Below the pieces are notes generated by a model. It was not told the DNA's origin, ran no database searches, and saw nothing but the letters and a program-made list of their open reading frames with translations. A DNA stretch of 64,000 nucleotides from NCBI GenBank assembly GCA_947454705.1, contig CANGKZ010000004.1, positions 182,132 through 246,131 of the forward strand, written 5' to 3'. The stretch's first letter is position 1; each line of letters opens with the position of its first letter. The position numbers and the translations under genes are program-made. The DNA is from Verrucomicrobiota bacterium. Lineage in GTDB: Bacteria; Verrucomicrobiota; Verrucomicrobiia; Limisphaerales; UBA9464. This document shows positions 8,739 to 16,958 of the stretch, in pieces.

Positions 8739-10964
8739 TTGTTCACTCTCGACGTGATTTCGTTCGCCGAAGACGCCGCCGCACCCGACCTCGTGGAGAA
8801 GGTCGGGCAGATGTTTTCTGCGACGGGCATTTTCTCGAAGGCGAAGAATTTCGAATTCCGTCCGCAGCAGCAGCAGATGGCCATGGCCGTGGCCCGGGCG
8901 CTTTCGGGCAAGACGCATCTGATCGTCGAGGCCGGCACCGGGGTGGGCAAGAGCTTCGCCTATCTGGTCCCCTCAATTCTTTACGCGCTCTCCCAGCAGA
9001 AGAAGGCGATCATCTGCACCCACACCATCAACCTGCAGGAGCAGTTGGTGGAAAAGGATCTTCCGCTGCTGCGTCAGGTGCTGGGGGCGGACTTCAGCTA
9101 CGCGATGTTGAAGGGGCGCTCGAATTACCTCTGCACACGCCGACTCCAGAAGGCCATGCAGCAGGCCGATGCGCTGTTCACGTCGCCCGAAGTGGCGGAG
9201 CTCAAGCGCATCTATGAATGGAGCCGCGAAACGCATGACGGCTCCCTCAGCGATCTCGACGAGGAACCGGATCCCAGGGTGTGGGAGCAGGTGTGTTCGG
9301 AACGCGGGCTCTGCACGCCGAAGAAATGCGGTCACGCGAGCGAGTTCGCGAAGAATGGCACCACCTGTTTTTTCCAGCGGGCGCGTCAGCGGATTCTCAG
9401 TGCGGACGTCCTCGTGCTGAACCACACGTTGTTTTTCACCCTGCTGAACGGAGTTGAAACCGATCCCGAGGGCGGGGTGTTGTTCAAGAACGACTTCGTC
9501 ATCTTCGACGAGGCCCACACGGTGGAACAGGTCGCGGCGCGACACATCGGCGTGAGCGTCAGCAGCGGACAGCTCCGCTACTCGCTTCAACGGCTGTGGA
9601 ATCCGCGAACCGAAAAAGGCCTGTTGTCCGTGCTGCGCAAGGGCGAGTCGGTGAAGGCAGTGTCGGAGGTGATCTCCCAGGGCGATGCTTTTTTCGCCAA
9701 GATTGAAGAAGCCTGCGAGGAGCTGGCCCGCGTGAGTGGCGGCGGCGATGCGGGATCCAGTTCGAGTTCAAGTTCGGCGGGTGATTCCGACGATGCCGCA
9801 CGATCTGCGCGCGGAGACGCCGGACGGCCGTGGAAGGAATTGCGGATCCGTCGTCCCGACCTGGTGGAGGACAATCTCACCCTCGCTCTGCACCGGTTGC
9901 GTGACGAGGTTGCTGGATTGATCGACGCGACGGAGGACAAGGAAACCGGCGAGGAATTGATGGAGTGCAACCGGCGTCTCACCGAGCTTCGTCTGGCGGT
10001 GCAGACCTTCCTCAAGCAGGAGGCCGAGGAATTTGTTTACTGGGTCGAGCGTGGCGGACGGACGATGCGCAACCTGTCGTTGAATGCCGCCCCGGTGGAT
10101 GTGGCGGATCATCTGCGCGAGCGTCTGTTCGGCAGCGGAACGAGCGTGGTGATGACCAGCGCGACGCTGGCCATGAAGAGCGACACCGCAACCCCGCCCG
10201 CAGCGTCAGCCTCCGCGGCCTCCGCCTCCAGCGGGACCAAACGTGATACGCCGGGCGCCTCGTCTTCCTCCTCTCGCCGCTCGGGACCGGGGCCGTTGGA
10301 CTACATTTCCAAGCGCGTGGGAGGTGAATCGGCGGTGCAGCTTCAGGTGGGATCCCCGTTCGACTACGAGAAGCAGGTTCGTTTGTTCGTGGCGGGCAAG
10401 ATGCCTGATCCGCGGGATCCCGGGTACGAGTCGGCGTTGATTGAGCAGATTGAACGGTTTGTGAAGTCCACGCACGGAAAGGCCTTCGTGCTGTTCACGA
10501 ACACGCGGCTGATGCAGTCGATCGCGGCGCGCATGGAGCCGTTCTTCAACCGGCTTGGCATCGAATGTTTCGTGCAGGGCACGGGCATGCCGCGGTCCAC
10601 GCTGCTGGAGAAGTTCAAGGAAGACGTCAATTCGGTGCTCTTCGGGACCGATTCCTTCTGGCAGGGCGTGGATGTTCCAGGTGAAGCGTTGAGCAATGTG
10701 ATTATCACGCGGCTCCCGTTTGCGGTGCCGGACCATCCGCTGATCCAGGCCCGGTTGGAGCGCATCGAAGCGAGGGGTGGAAATTCGTTTTTTGAATTCT
10801 CGCTTCCCGAGGCGGTGCTGAAGTTTCGTCAGGGCGTGGGCCGTTTGATCCGCACGGCGACGGATCGCGGGATCGTGGTGGTGCTCGACAATCGGGTGCT
10901 GACCAAGCGGTACGGTCAGGCGTTTCTCGATTCGATTCCGAAGTGCCCGATGGAAGTGGTCTGA
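8739..10964 (+). CDS. dinG: DinG/XPD-family ATP-dependent DNA helicase with [4Fe-4S] cysteines
   Basis: This is a superfamily 2 Fe-S helicase of the DinG/YoaA type, which unwinds 5'-tailed DNA and is implicated in resolving replication problems. It shows Walker A GTGVGKS near residue 68, four cluster cysteines (Cys132, Cys186, Cys192, Cys197), the DEAH box at 257-260 (IFDEAHTVEQ), TSATL, GTDSFWQGVDVPGEAL and motif VI RQGVGRLIR. There is no N-terminal exonuclease domain. Two Ser/Ala-rich, low-complexity inserts interrupt the protein, near residues 335-365 and 485-515. They are unlike E. coli DinG and probably form disordered loops. The start is uncertain: TTG at 8739 gives 741 residues, and an in-frame ATG lies at residue 25. 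Confidence 0.88.
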   Translation: MFTLDVISFAEDAAAPDLVEKVGQMFSATGIFSKAKNFEFRPQQQQMAMAVARALSGKTHLIVEAGTGVGKSFAYLVPSILYALSQQKKAIICTHTINLQEQLVEKDLPLLRQVLGADFSYAMLKGRSNYLCTRRLQKAMQQADALFTSPEVAELKRIYEWSRETHDGSLSDLDEEPDPRVWEQVCSERGLCTPKKCGHASEFAKNGTTCFFQRARQRILSADVLVLNHTLFFTLLNGVETDPEGGVLFKNDFVIFDEAHTVEQVAARHIGVSVSSGQLRYSLQRLWNPRTEKGLLSVLRKGESVKAVSEVISQGDAFFAKIEEACEELARVSGGGDAGSSSSSSSAGDSDDAARSARGDAGRPWKELRIRRPDLVEDNLTLALHRLRDEVAGLIDATEDKETGEELMECNRRLTELRLAVQTFLKQEAEEFVYWVERGGRTMRNLSLNAAPVDVADHLRERLFGSGTSVVMTSATLAMKSDTATPPAASASAASASSGTKRDTPGASSSSSRRSGPGPLDYISKRVGGESAVQLQVGSPFDYEKQVRLFVAGKMPDPRDPGYESALIEQIERFVKSTHGKAFVLFTNTRLMQSIAARMEPFFNRLGIECFVQGTGMPRSTLLEKFKEDVNSVLFGTDSFWQGVDVPGEALSNVIITRLPFAVPDHPLIQARLERIEARGGNSFFEFSLPEAVLKFRQGVGRLIRTATDRGIVVVLDNRVLTKRYGQAFLDSIPKCPMEVV

Positions 10965-10980
10965 TGCGAAAGCCGGATCG

Positions 10981-11030
10981 GAGATGGGAGATGGGAGATG
11001 GGAGATGGGAGATGGGAGATGGGAGATCGG
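10981..11030. repeat. 7-bp tandem repeat array (GAGATGG x6-7)
   Basis: Six perfect head-to-tail copies of GAGATGG plus a final variant unit lie 16 bases after the dinG stop. Shorter, degenerate versions of the same word occur at 53381-53412, 53464-53496 (inverted), about 57622-57648 and 62262-62284. It resembles the short tandemly repeated sequences known from other bacteria. It is not a CRISPR, because there are no spacers. Confidence 0.9.
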
Positions 11031-11157
11031 AGTTGGACGCGGGGCCATCGAAGAGTTGGAAATCAACCGGCTGCATGCCTCGAGACACGCTTCCCTGAAC
11101 CGTCTGAAGACGGGACTCCAAACGTGTGAGAAAACCGTCGCGGTAGCGTCGGATTCC

Positions 11158-11189
11158 CCTTCAACGCTTCAACTTTTCAACCCTTCAAC
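11158..11189 (+). repeat. 32-bp element of 8-bp-period TTCAAC units, copy 1
   Basis: Four consecutive 8-base units share the core TTCAAC (CTTCAACG, CTTCAACT, TTTCAACC, CTTCAAC). The same 32 bases recur at 30210-30241 and 41117-41148, and in inverted orientation at 29923-29954. This copy lies between the converging dinG and the 11207-11752 gene. Confidence 0.9.
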
Positions 11190-11206
11190 TACGACGGAGC
11201 TCCCCC

Positions 11207-11752
11207 TCAGTGCTTGAGCACCGGGTTCTGAGGCTTCTTTTTGGCGGCGGGTTTTCCGTTCTTCGATGAGCCCGCCGGTGCCTTTGGAGCCGGGGCTTTC
11301 GGGGCTTCGAAGCGAAGGGGAAGTTCGGTGGACCACATGCTCCGACCGCGGAAGACGGTCTCCACCCGAAGCGAATGGGTTCCGGCGGGGAACCTCGCGA
11401 GTTGGAAGCGATAGGCTCCATCGGCACCCGCCACGGTTTGGGTCAGCAGTGCGGTACCAAAATAGAGACGCACCGTCCCGCCCGGTTGCGCGCTGCCGGA
11501 AAGTTCGAAGGGCTGCATTGGGGCCAGCACGGCGGTGGAGAGCGGTTGCAGGATTAGCGTCGCAGCCATCGGGGGGGGCGGCGGGGGGCGGTGCACCACG
11601 GGGACCTTCCGCGCCGGCAGCACGAACATCAGCACCACCGTGACCAGCAGCAGAATCGGAGCGGCAATCGACGGGGTGTCGTACCCGGGAATCCAATAGC
11701 GCGGAGCCCAGGCGGGAGGGGCTGGAACCGGAGCGGTGGCCGTGGAGGACAT
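11207..11752 (-). CDS. Membrane-anchored protein with Ig-like domain, unknown function
   Basis: I do not recognise a named family. The 181-residue protein has a Pro/Ala-rich N-terminus and a single membrane segment at about residues 29-47 (SIAAPILLLVTVVLMFVLP). A run of six prolines follows, then a beta-rich domain of about 80 residues (FELSGSAQPGGTVRLYFG ... GAYRFQLARFPAGTHSLRVE) that reads like a bacterial Ig/carboxypeptidase-regulatory-like fold. The tail is Ala/Pro/Lys-rich and probably disordered. Topology is likely a short cytoplasmic end with the beta domain outside. It sits 27 bases downstream of the coiled-coil/HhH gene on the same strand, so the two may be co-transcribed. Confidence 0.7.
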   Translation of the reverse strand: MSSTATAPVPAPPAWAPRYWIPGYDTPSIAAPILLLVTVVLMFVLPARKVPVVHRPPPPPPMAATLILQPLSTAVLAPMQPFELSGSAQPGGTVRLYFGTALLTQTVAGADGAYRFQLARFPAGTHSLRVETVFRGRSMWSTELPLRFEAPKAPAPKAPAGSSKNGKPAAKKKPQNPVLKH

Positions 11753-11779
11753 CGGGTGGGGGCGTTCAGGAATCCCAAA

Positions 11780-13837
11780 TCACGATTCGCGCGAGGATCC
11801 CAGCAGGCGGGCCTTGGCGATCCAGTGTCCGTAGTCCGGGGGCTGGGTTCCGTGACCGGGGCAAATTTCCGACAGGGTCTCCAGCGGAGTCGCGGCCAGG
11901 GCGTCGAAGGTGCAGATGCCGGCTTCGTAGAGCCGTCGTTCCTGCGCGGCGCTGATGCCTTCGATGAGTTCCAAGTCGTCGGGCTGCGCGCCATTCCAGG
12001 TGCGTCCAACGGAATGGGTGTCCCGCGCGAGCCGGGCGGCGTCGTGGCGCAGGTCGTCGAAATCCACGGCGGCGCGCTCGAGTTCTCCCAGCTCCAGGAC
12101 GCTGGCCAGTTCGTCGTCCGACAATTGGGCGAGGCTCCAGAAACTCCCGATGCCCCAGGCGTACAAGCGCTGTTCGAGCACCGCGTCGATGCCCTTCACC
12201 TCCGACAACGGCTGCGGGCAGGGTGAGACGAGTCCGGCCGGTGGAGCTTCGTGCGCGGCCGCTGCGGGAGCGGCAGCGGGCTCGGGTACCAATTCTGGTT
12301 CAGGCTCCGGCGACGACTCAGGTTCCGGCGCGGGTGCGGCGGCTGTTTCGGATTCGATCGGGCCGTCGAAGATGGGCAGTTCGTGGGTGGCGGCTTCGGG
12401 GGCTGCGGCAGGTACGGGTGCGGGAGCGGCAGCCGGCTCAGGAGCCGGGGGCGGTTCCGGGAGGAGAGACAGACTGACCTCGGCCGGTGCCGGGGCTTTT
12501 TCTTTTTTGGTCCGCTTGGTGCCCGGGGCTCGGGCCGGTTTGGCCGGGGCGGCGGCGCGGAGGGTCGCGAGTTCAGCGGCGAGTTCGTTGCGCTCGCGCG
12601 ACATTTGGTCGAGCTCGGCGAGCAGGGCCTCGGTGGATGCGGAAGGCGTTGCGGGCATCGGCACCGGAGCAGGCGCCGGTGCGGGAGTGGCCACTTCCAC
12701 GGCGGCCACGGCGAGGGCGACGGCGGTGGCGATGCGGGAATCGAGGTCGGCCTGGAGCTGGGCGTGGGCTTCGGAGATGGCTTTGAGTTCGGCCTCGAGT
12801 TCGACGGTTTTCTCGGCTTGGAGGGCGATCTCACGTTCCCGCTGCGCGTTTTCGCGAACGAGGGTGGCGCGCGTTTCGGACGAGGCCTCCAGGTTGGCTT
12901 CCGCCTGGGCGGCCCGGAGTTTTAGCGCGGCGACTTCCTCGGTGGCTTCGCCGAGCTGGGTGGTGAGTTGCTTGACCTCCTCCTGTCGCGCCTTGAGCCG
13001 TTGCTCCAGCGGACCGGAGTCCGACTTGATGTCGCTGAGCTGGGTTTGGAGTTTCGCGAATTGCTGACGGAGGGTGGCGAGTTCCGTGGCCCGGGCGTCC
13101 GACTCGGCTGAAACGGTCTTCAGCTGTTCCTCGAGTTCGGTCTTCGACTTGCGGGCGACCTCGAGGGCGGCGTGGGTCGCGGCGAGTGCGGTGCGGGCGT
13201 CGCCGGCGGCGGATTGGGCATCGGCCTGTCCGCGGAGGGCGGCATCCAGGTCCGACTTGAGGGCGGCGGCGGTGCTGGCTTCCGAGGCGAGGGCGGATTC
13301 GAGCTGGGGAACACGGCGGGCGGCGAAGTCGGCGATCTCCGAGAGTCGCTGGGACTCGGCGCGAAGGTGGGTGAGGGCTGCGGTGGCGGTGGCGAGTTCG
13401 GCGTCGCGTTCGGCCAGCTTCAGCGCGAGGTCGGTGGCGGCGGCGGTGCGTTCGCGGATTTCTCCCTCGGCTCCGGTTCGCGCCATCCAGGCGGTGGTGA
13501 GTTCCTCCTCCAGTCCAACGATGCGGACGGACGCCTGTTTCGCTTCGGCAGTCAGTGTGGCGAGCTGGGCGCGGAGTGCGGTGTTGGCGGTTTCAGCGAG
13601 TTCGCGGGCCTTGCGGTGCGTTTCGCATTCGGTGGTCCGCGTCTTGAGGTCGTTCTGGACGCGGCTGTGGGCGAAGCGTTCGGAGTCGAGCTCCTCGCCC
13701 CGGCGTTTGGCGCGCGCTTCGGCCGTGAACAGGCGTTCGCGGAGGACGAACAAATCCAGCAGCCACTTGATCGTGTACCCGAGAAGGAACGCGGCCAGGA
13801 CGCTCAGCGCCGGGTGCTCTGCGATGAGGGTGATCAT
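11780..13837 (-). CDS. Membrane-anchored coiled-coil protein with C-terminal helix-hairpin-helix modules
   Basis: I start at the ATG at 13837, which places a transmembrane helix at the very N-terminus (MITLIAEHPALSVLAAFLLG). A longer start adds 37 residues that look non-coding. After the helix come about 400 residues of Ala/Glu/Gln-rich heptad sequence, certainly a long coiled coil. A Pro/Ala/Glu-rich linker follows (about residues 450-570). The end has two helix-hairpin-helix-like units, LSEVKGIDAVLEQRLYAWGI and LIEGISAAQERRLYEAGICT. Such HhH ends occur in DUF4332-like proteins and in fusions to NuoE, where they may bind DNA or protein. The layout suggests a membrane tether for nucleic acid or a partner, but function is unknown. 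Confidence 0.8.
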   Translation of the reverse strand: MITLIAEHPALSVLAAFLLGYTIKWLLDLFVLRERLFTAEARAKRRGEELDSERFAHSRVQNDLKTRTTECETHRKARELAETANTALRAQLATLTAEAKQASVRIVGLEEELTTAWMARTGAEGEIRERTAAATDLALKLAERDAELATATAALTHLRAESQRLSEIADFAARRVPQLESALASEASTAAALKSDLDAALRGQADAQSAAGDARTALAATHAALEVARKSKTELEEQLKTVSAESDARATELATLRQQFAKLQTQLSDIKSDSGPLEQRLKARQEEVKQLTTQLGEATEEVAALKLRAAQAEANLEASSETRATLVRENAQREREIALQAEKTVELEAELKAISEAHAQLQADLDSRIATAVALAVAAVEVATPAPAPAPVPMPATPSASTEALLAELDQMSRERNELAAELATLRAAAPAKPARAPGTKRTKKEKAPAPAEVSLSLLPEPPPAPEPAAAPAPVPAAAPEAATHELPIFDGPIESETAAAPAPEPESSPEPEPELVPEPAAAPAAAAHEAPPAGLVSPCPQPLSEVKGIDAVLEQRLYAWGIGSFWSLAQLSDDELASVLELGELERAAVDFDDLRHDAARLARDTHSVGRTWNGAQPDDLELIEGISAAQERRLYEAGICTFDALAATPLETLSEICPGHGTQPPDYGHWIAKARLLGSSRES

Positions 13838-13960
13838 GGAAATCCACCGGGAGGTAACGCCCGGTGCAGGCACGCTACACGGCCCGCACCCGGGCGCAAT
13901 GCCCGCGGCGAATGGAGCACGGGATTTCCGCGCTCCACTGACGATCACCGAATGACTGAC

Positions 13961-16102
13961 TTACTGCGAGGTGTTCAGCCGGAGGCGGAACAAGGCCGAG
14001 GCGCCGGGGTCGGCAGGGACTTCGAGGATGATCTGCCGCGTGGTCCCGTCGTCGGTCACCGCATTGGTGGCGGCGGTCCAGGCTGCAGGGATGACTTTCG
14101 GAGAGGTTTCCAAGACGAAGCTGGTGGCGGCGGAGGGCCACTGAAGGGTGAGCAGGGAGGAGGTGATCTGCTCGAAGGAAAGCAGCGGGAATTGCGAGGT
14201 CTGGGAGGTGGTGGCGGTGTTGTCGGCGGCGGTGGCCTCCGGGGTGTCGCTGGAGGCTTCCAGGGTGGCGCTGACCGTGCCCGGGGCACCGAGGCGGACG
14301 CGCACGGTGGCGCTGATCGATCCGTTCGGTTCGATCGACGGGGGACGCATGGTGACCTTGCGTCCAATCACATCAAAATCGGAAACGCCGCTGGCGGAAT
14401 CAAAGGTGGATCCCTCGGGCAGTGTGAAGACGAGCTTCGGATTGAGGGCCGGGAGGGCGCCGCGATTGACGACCCGGATTCCAAACGCGAGCGGGCTGTA
14501 GGCTACCGGCGGGTTGAGTCCAGGGGTTAACGTGACGCGAAGGTCGGTGGAGGTTCCCACGGAGAAGTTGCCCGTGCTGGTGGCCTGTCCGGCGGGGTTG
14601 GTGACGCGGATCAATCCGGTGGTGGCTCCGGCGGGAACGGTGGCGAGGACGCTGGTTCCGCTGATGCTGAAGGTCGCGTTCACGCCGTTGAACTCGACCT
14701 TGGTGGTGCTGACCAGGTTGCTGCCCACCAGGGTGACCACGGTGCCGGCACTGCCCAGTTTGGGCGTGAAGTCGGAAATCAGCGGCACGCGACCGATGGG
14801 GGTAAAGCTGTTGGCACTGTCGGCCGATCCGCCGGGCGTGGTGACGCGCCATTTGCCGGTCGGTGCGCCGTCGGGGAGGGTGACGGTGATCCGGTTGGTC
14901 GCCGTGACGGTGAAGCCGGGGATGTTGGTTCCGCCGAGAAGCACGGCCGTGGCTCCGGTGAAGTTGGCTCCGGCAAGGGTCACCACGGTGCCGGGTTGTC
15001 CGGATTGGGGATCAAAGGAATCGATTCGCGGCGCCACATAGAAGGGTACCGAGGTGGGGCTGCTTGATCCATTGAGGGTGCCCACCGTGATGGGTGCGGT
15101 GAAGGCACCGGCCGGAACGACGGCGGTGATCTGCGTGGAGGAGATGTTGGTGGCGAGGGTGACTGGGACGGATCCGAACAGGACCGAGCTGGTGTTGCGG
15201 AGGCCTGTACCAGAAATGGTCACCACCGTTCCCACCGGTCCGCCGGCGGGGGTGAATCCGGTGATCGCGGGAAGCACGCTGAAGTTTGACGTGGTGATGA
15301 AGCTGCCACCCGGAGCGGTGACGGTGATTTTGCCATCCACCACCGACGCAGGCACCACGGCCTGAAGGTTGGTGTTCGACTTCACCGTGAACGCCGCGCT
15401 CACTCCGCCGATGAGCACGCTGGAGGTGTTCAGAAAGCTGGATCCGTTGATCGTGATCGTGTCGCCCGCAGCGGCCTTGGCGGTGAAGGATGTGATCTTC
15501 GGATTGAAATAAACTGGCTCGGTGGAGAGGGCGGTTCCGGCCGAAGTGACCACCTTGATCGGACCCGATTGAGCCGTGGTGACGAGCGTTCCCAGGATCT
15601 GCGTATCGGCACTCACTGCGCCGGGGATTTGAACGTCGTTGATGTAGGTCGCGGTGCCGGCGGGATCCGAGAAATTGAATCCCTCGATCGTGATTTGTTG
15701 TCCGGGCACGCCCTTCACCGGGATGACCGGGTTTCCGAAGATGTCGGAAGTGGTGTAGATCTTGGTGATGCGGGGAGCGGCCTGAAAGGTCTGCGCGCTC
15801 ACGTCTTGGCCGCCGGAAGTGGCCACGGCGATCGGACCGGTGGTGGCATCGGGCGGAACGAGAATGACGATAACGGAGTTGTTGAAGGACTGAACGGTGG
15901 CGCGTCCCTGTCCCACCTGAACCTGAATCAGTCCGAGGAAGTTTTGTCCGGTGATGGTGACGCTGGTGCCCGGGCCACCGCGGACCGGGCTGATGCCGGT
16001 GATGCGGGGCGAGGCGGCGTTCGCGACCGACGCGAGGCCCAAGGCCACGGCGAAGCTGAAGGCGAAAAGAACGGACCGGAAAAACGAGAGGCGCTGAATC
16101 AT
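13961..16102 (-). CDS. Secreted multidomain IPT/TIG-repeat protein
   Basis: The 713-residue protein has a signal peptide (RSVLFAFSFAVALGLASVANA) and six IPT/TIG immunoglobulin-like repeats. Each opens with a P-x-I-x-x-F/I-x-P phrase and a GTxVTIxGxNF strand, for example PRITGISPVRGGPG, PAITGFTPAGGPVG and PLISDFTPKLGSAG. A DUF11/CARDB-like domain follows near residues 525-630. The last 80 residues (LPLLSFEQITSSLLTLQWPS ...) are a fibronectin-like module common at the ends of verrucomicrobial surface proteins. No catalytic domain is visible, so a structural or adhesive role at the cell surface is likely. It lies on the same strand as the esterase, 60 bases after it. Confidence 0.85.
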   Translation of the reverse strand: MIQRLSFFRSVLFAFSFAVALGLASVANAASPRITGISPVRGGPGTSVTITGQNFLGLIQVQVGQGRATVQSFNNSVIVILVPPDATTGPIAVATSGGQDVSAQTFQAAPRITKIYTTSDIFGNPVIPVKGVPGQQITIEGFNFSDPAGTATYINDVQIPGAVSADTQILGTLVTTAQSGPIKVVTSAGTALSTEPVYFNPKITSFTAKAAAGDTITINGSSFLNTSSVLIGGVSAAFTVKSNTNLQAVVPASVVDGKITVTAPGGSFITTSNFSVLPAITGFTPAGGPVGTVVTISGTGLRNTSSVLFGSVPVTLATNISSTQITAVVPAGAFTAPITVGTLNGSSSPTSVPFYVAPRIDSFDPQSGQPGTVVTLAGANFTGATAVLLGGTNIPGFTVTATNRITVTLPDGAPTGKWRVTTPGGSADSANSFTPIGRVPLISDFTPKLGSAGTVVTLVGSNLVSTTKVEFNGVNATFSISGTSVLATVPAGATTGLIRVTNPAGQATSTGNFSVGTSTDLRVTLTPGLNPPVAYSPLAFGIRVVNRGALPALNPKLVFTLPEGSTFDSASGVSDFDVIGRKVTMRPPSIEPNGSISATVRVRLGAPGTVSATLEASSDTPEATAADNTATTSQTSQFPLLSFEQITSSLLTLQWPSAATSFVLETSPKVIPAAWTAATNAVTDDGTTRQIILEVPADPGASALFRLRLNTSQ

Positions 16103-16162
16103 AGACGTTCGCCGTTGTGAACGACGTGAACGGCTGCAATCAATGCGAACCGGAACGGTCTG

Positions 16163-16792
16163 TCAAAGCCGGACCCCGAGGCGTTTTACGATGAATTCCC
16201 GGAGGACTTCGATCTCCTGTCGGCCTGCGACGGTGTGGGCTTTTTCAAATTCGCGCCATTCCAGGCTCAGTCCGGCGGCCTTGAGAAACGCGACCTGCTC
16301 GCGCACCGGTCCCAGGGGAATGAGCGGATCCTTGGTCCCGTGCGTGAAAAGAGCCGCCTGCTCGCGGGCAACCGGGGAGAGTTCGCGGACGAGTTCGGCG
16401 GGTTCCCACACATATCCGCTGATGCCAACCAGCCCGGCGAGTCGATGCGCGTAGCGGAATCCGACGTCGAGCGTCATGAGGCATCCCTGCGAAAACCCGA
16501 GCAAAATGGTCGATTCGCTGGGATATCCGGCAGCGCGCTGGGCATCGAGGAGTTCGATCAGGGCCGCCCGGCTGCGTCGAATGCCCGGGCCGCCATCGCC
16601 CGGAATGTCGTACCAGGAATAGCCGCCGTAGTAGGAATCCGGTGCGTTCACCAGCAGGTAGCTCACCTCGGGCAGATCCAGCTCCTCGGGGAGCCAGCGC
16701 CATCCATCCATCGAGTCGCCCAAACCGTGGAGCACCACGATTTGCTGCCGGGTATTGCCACGCTGGGCCGGGATCCGCTCGGTCGTCAACAT
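16163..16792 (-). CDS. Alpha/beta-hydrolase, carboxylesterase/phospholipase family (COG0400)
   Basis: This cytoplasmic serine esterase of 209 residues is related to YpfH and lysophospholipase-like carboxylesterases. The strand-turn VVLHGLGDSMDGW forms the oxyanion region. The nucleophile elbow is GFSQG. The acid should be the Asp in THGTKDPLIP and the base the His in FEKAHTV. I choose the ATG at 16792 (MLTTERIPAQRG), because the longer reading frame adds 41 basic residues with no homology and no signal peptide. Substrate is unknown. It may be transcribed with the IPT/TIG gene downstream and is divergent from the propeller gene. Confidence 0.88.
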   Translation of the reverse strand: MLTTERIPAQRGNTRQQIVVLHGLGDSMDGWRWLPEELDLPEVSYLLVNAPDSYYGGYSWYDIPGDGGPGIRRSRAALIELLDAQRAAGYPSESTILLGFSQGCLMTLDVGFRYAHRLAGLVGISGYVWEPAELVRELSPVAREQAALFTHGTKDPLIPLGPVREQVAFLKAAGLSLEWREFEKAHTVAGRQEIEVLREFIVKRLGVRL

Positions 16793-16958
16793 GGACGAAG
16801 CCTGTCCCAAATCGGGACGCGGGACAACCGTGCGACGCAGTAGAATCCTGCGGTGCCTGGTATCAAAAGTGGTATTGCTTCCGCATTTCTTGTGAAGAAT
16901 GGCAAAAGTTTGCATCGGGGCTTCACCGACCGCGAGGTGGCGTGATTCGATTTGAGGA

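Noticed and set aside
10981..11030. CRISPR-like array after dinG
   Set aside because: Strict 7-bp period with no spacers.
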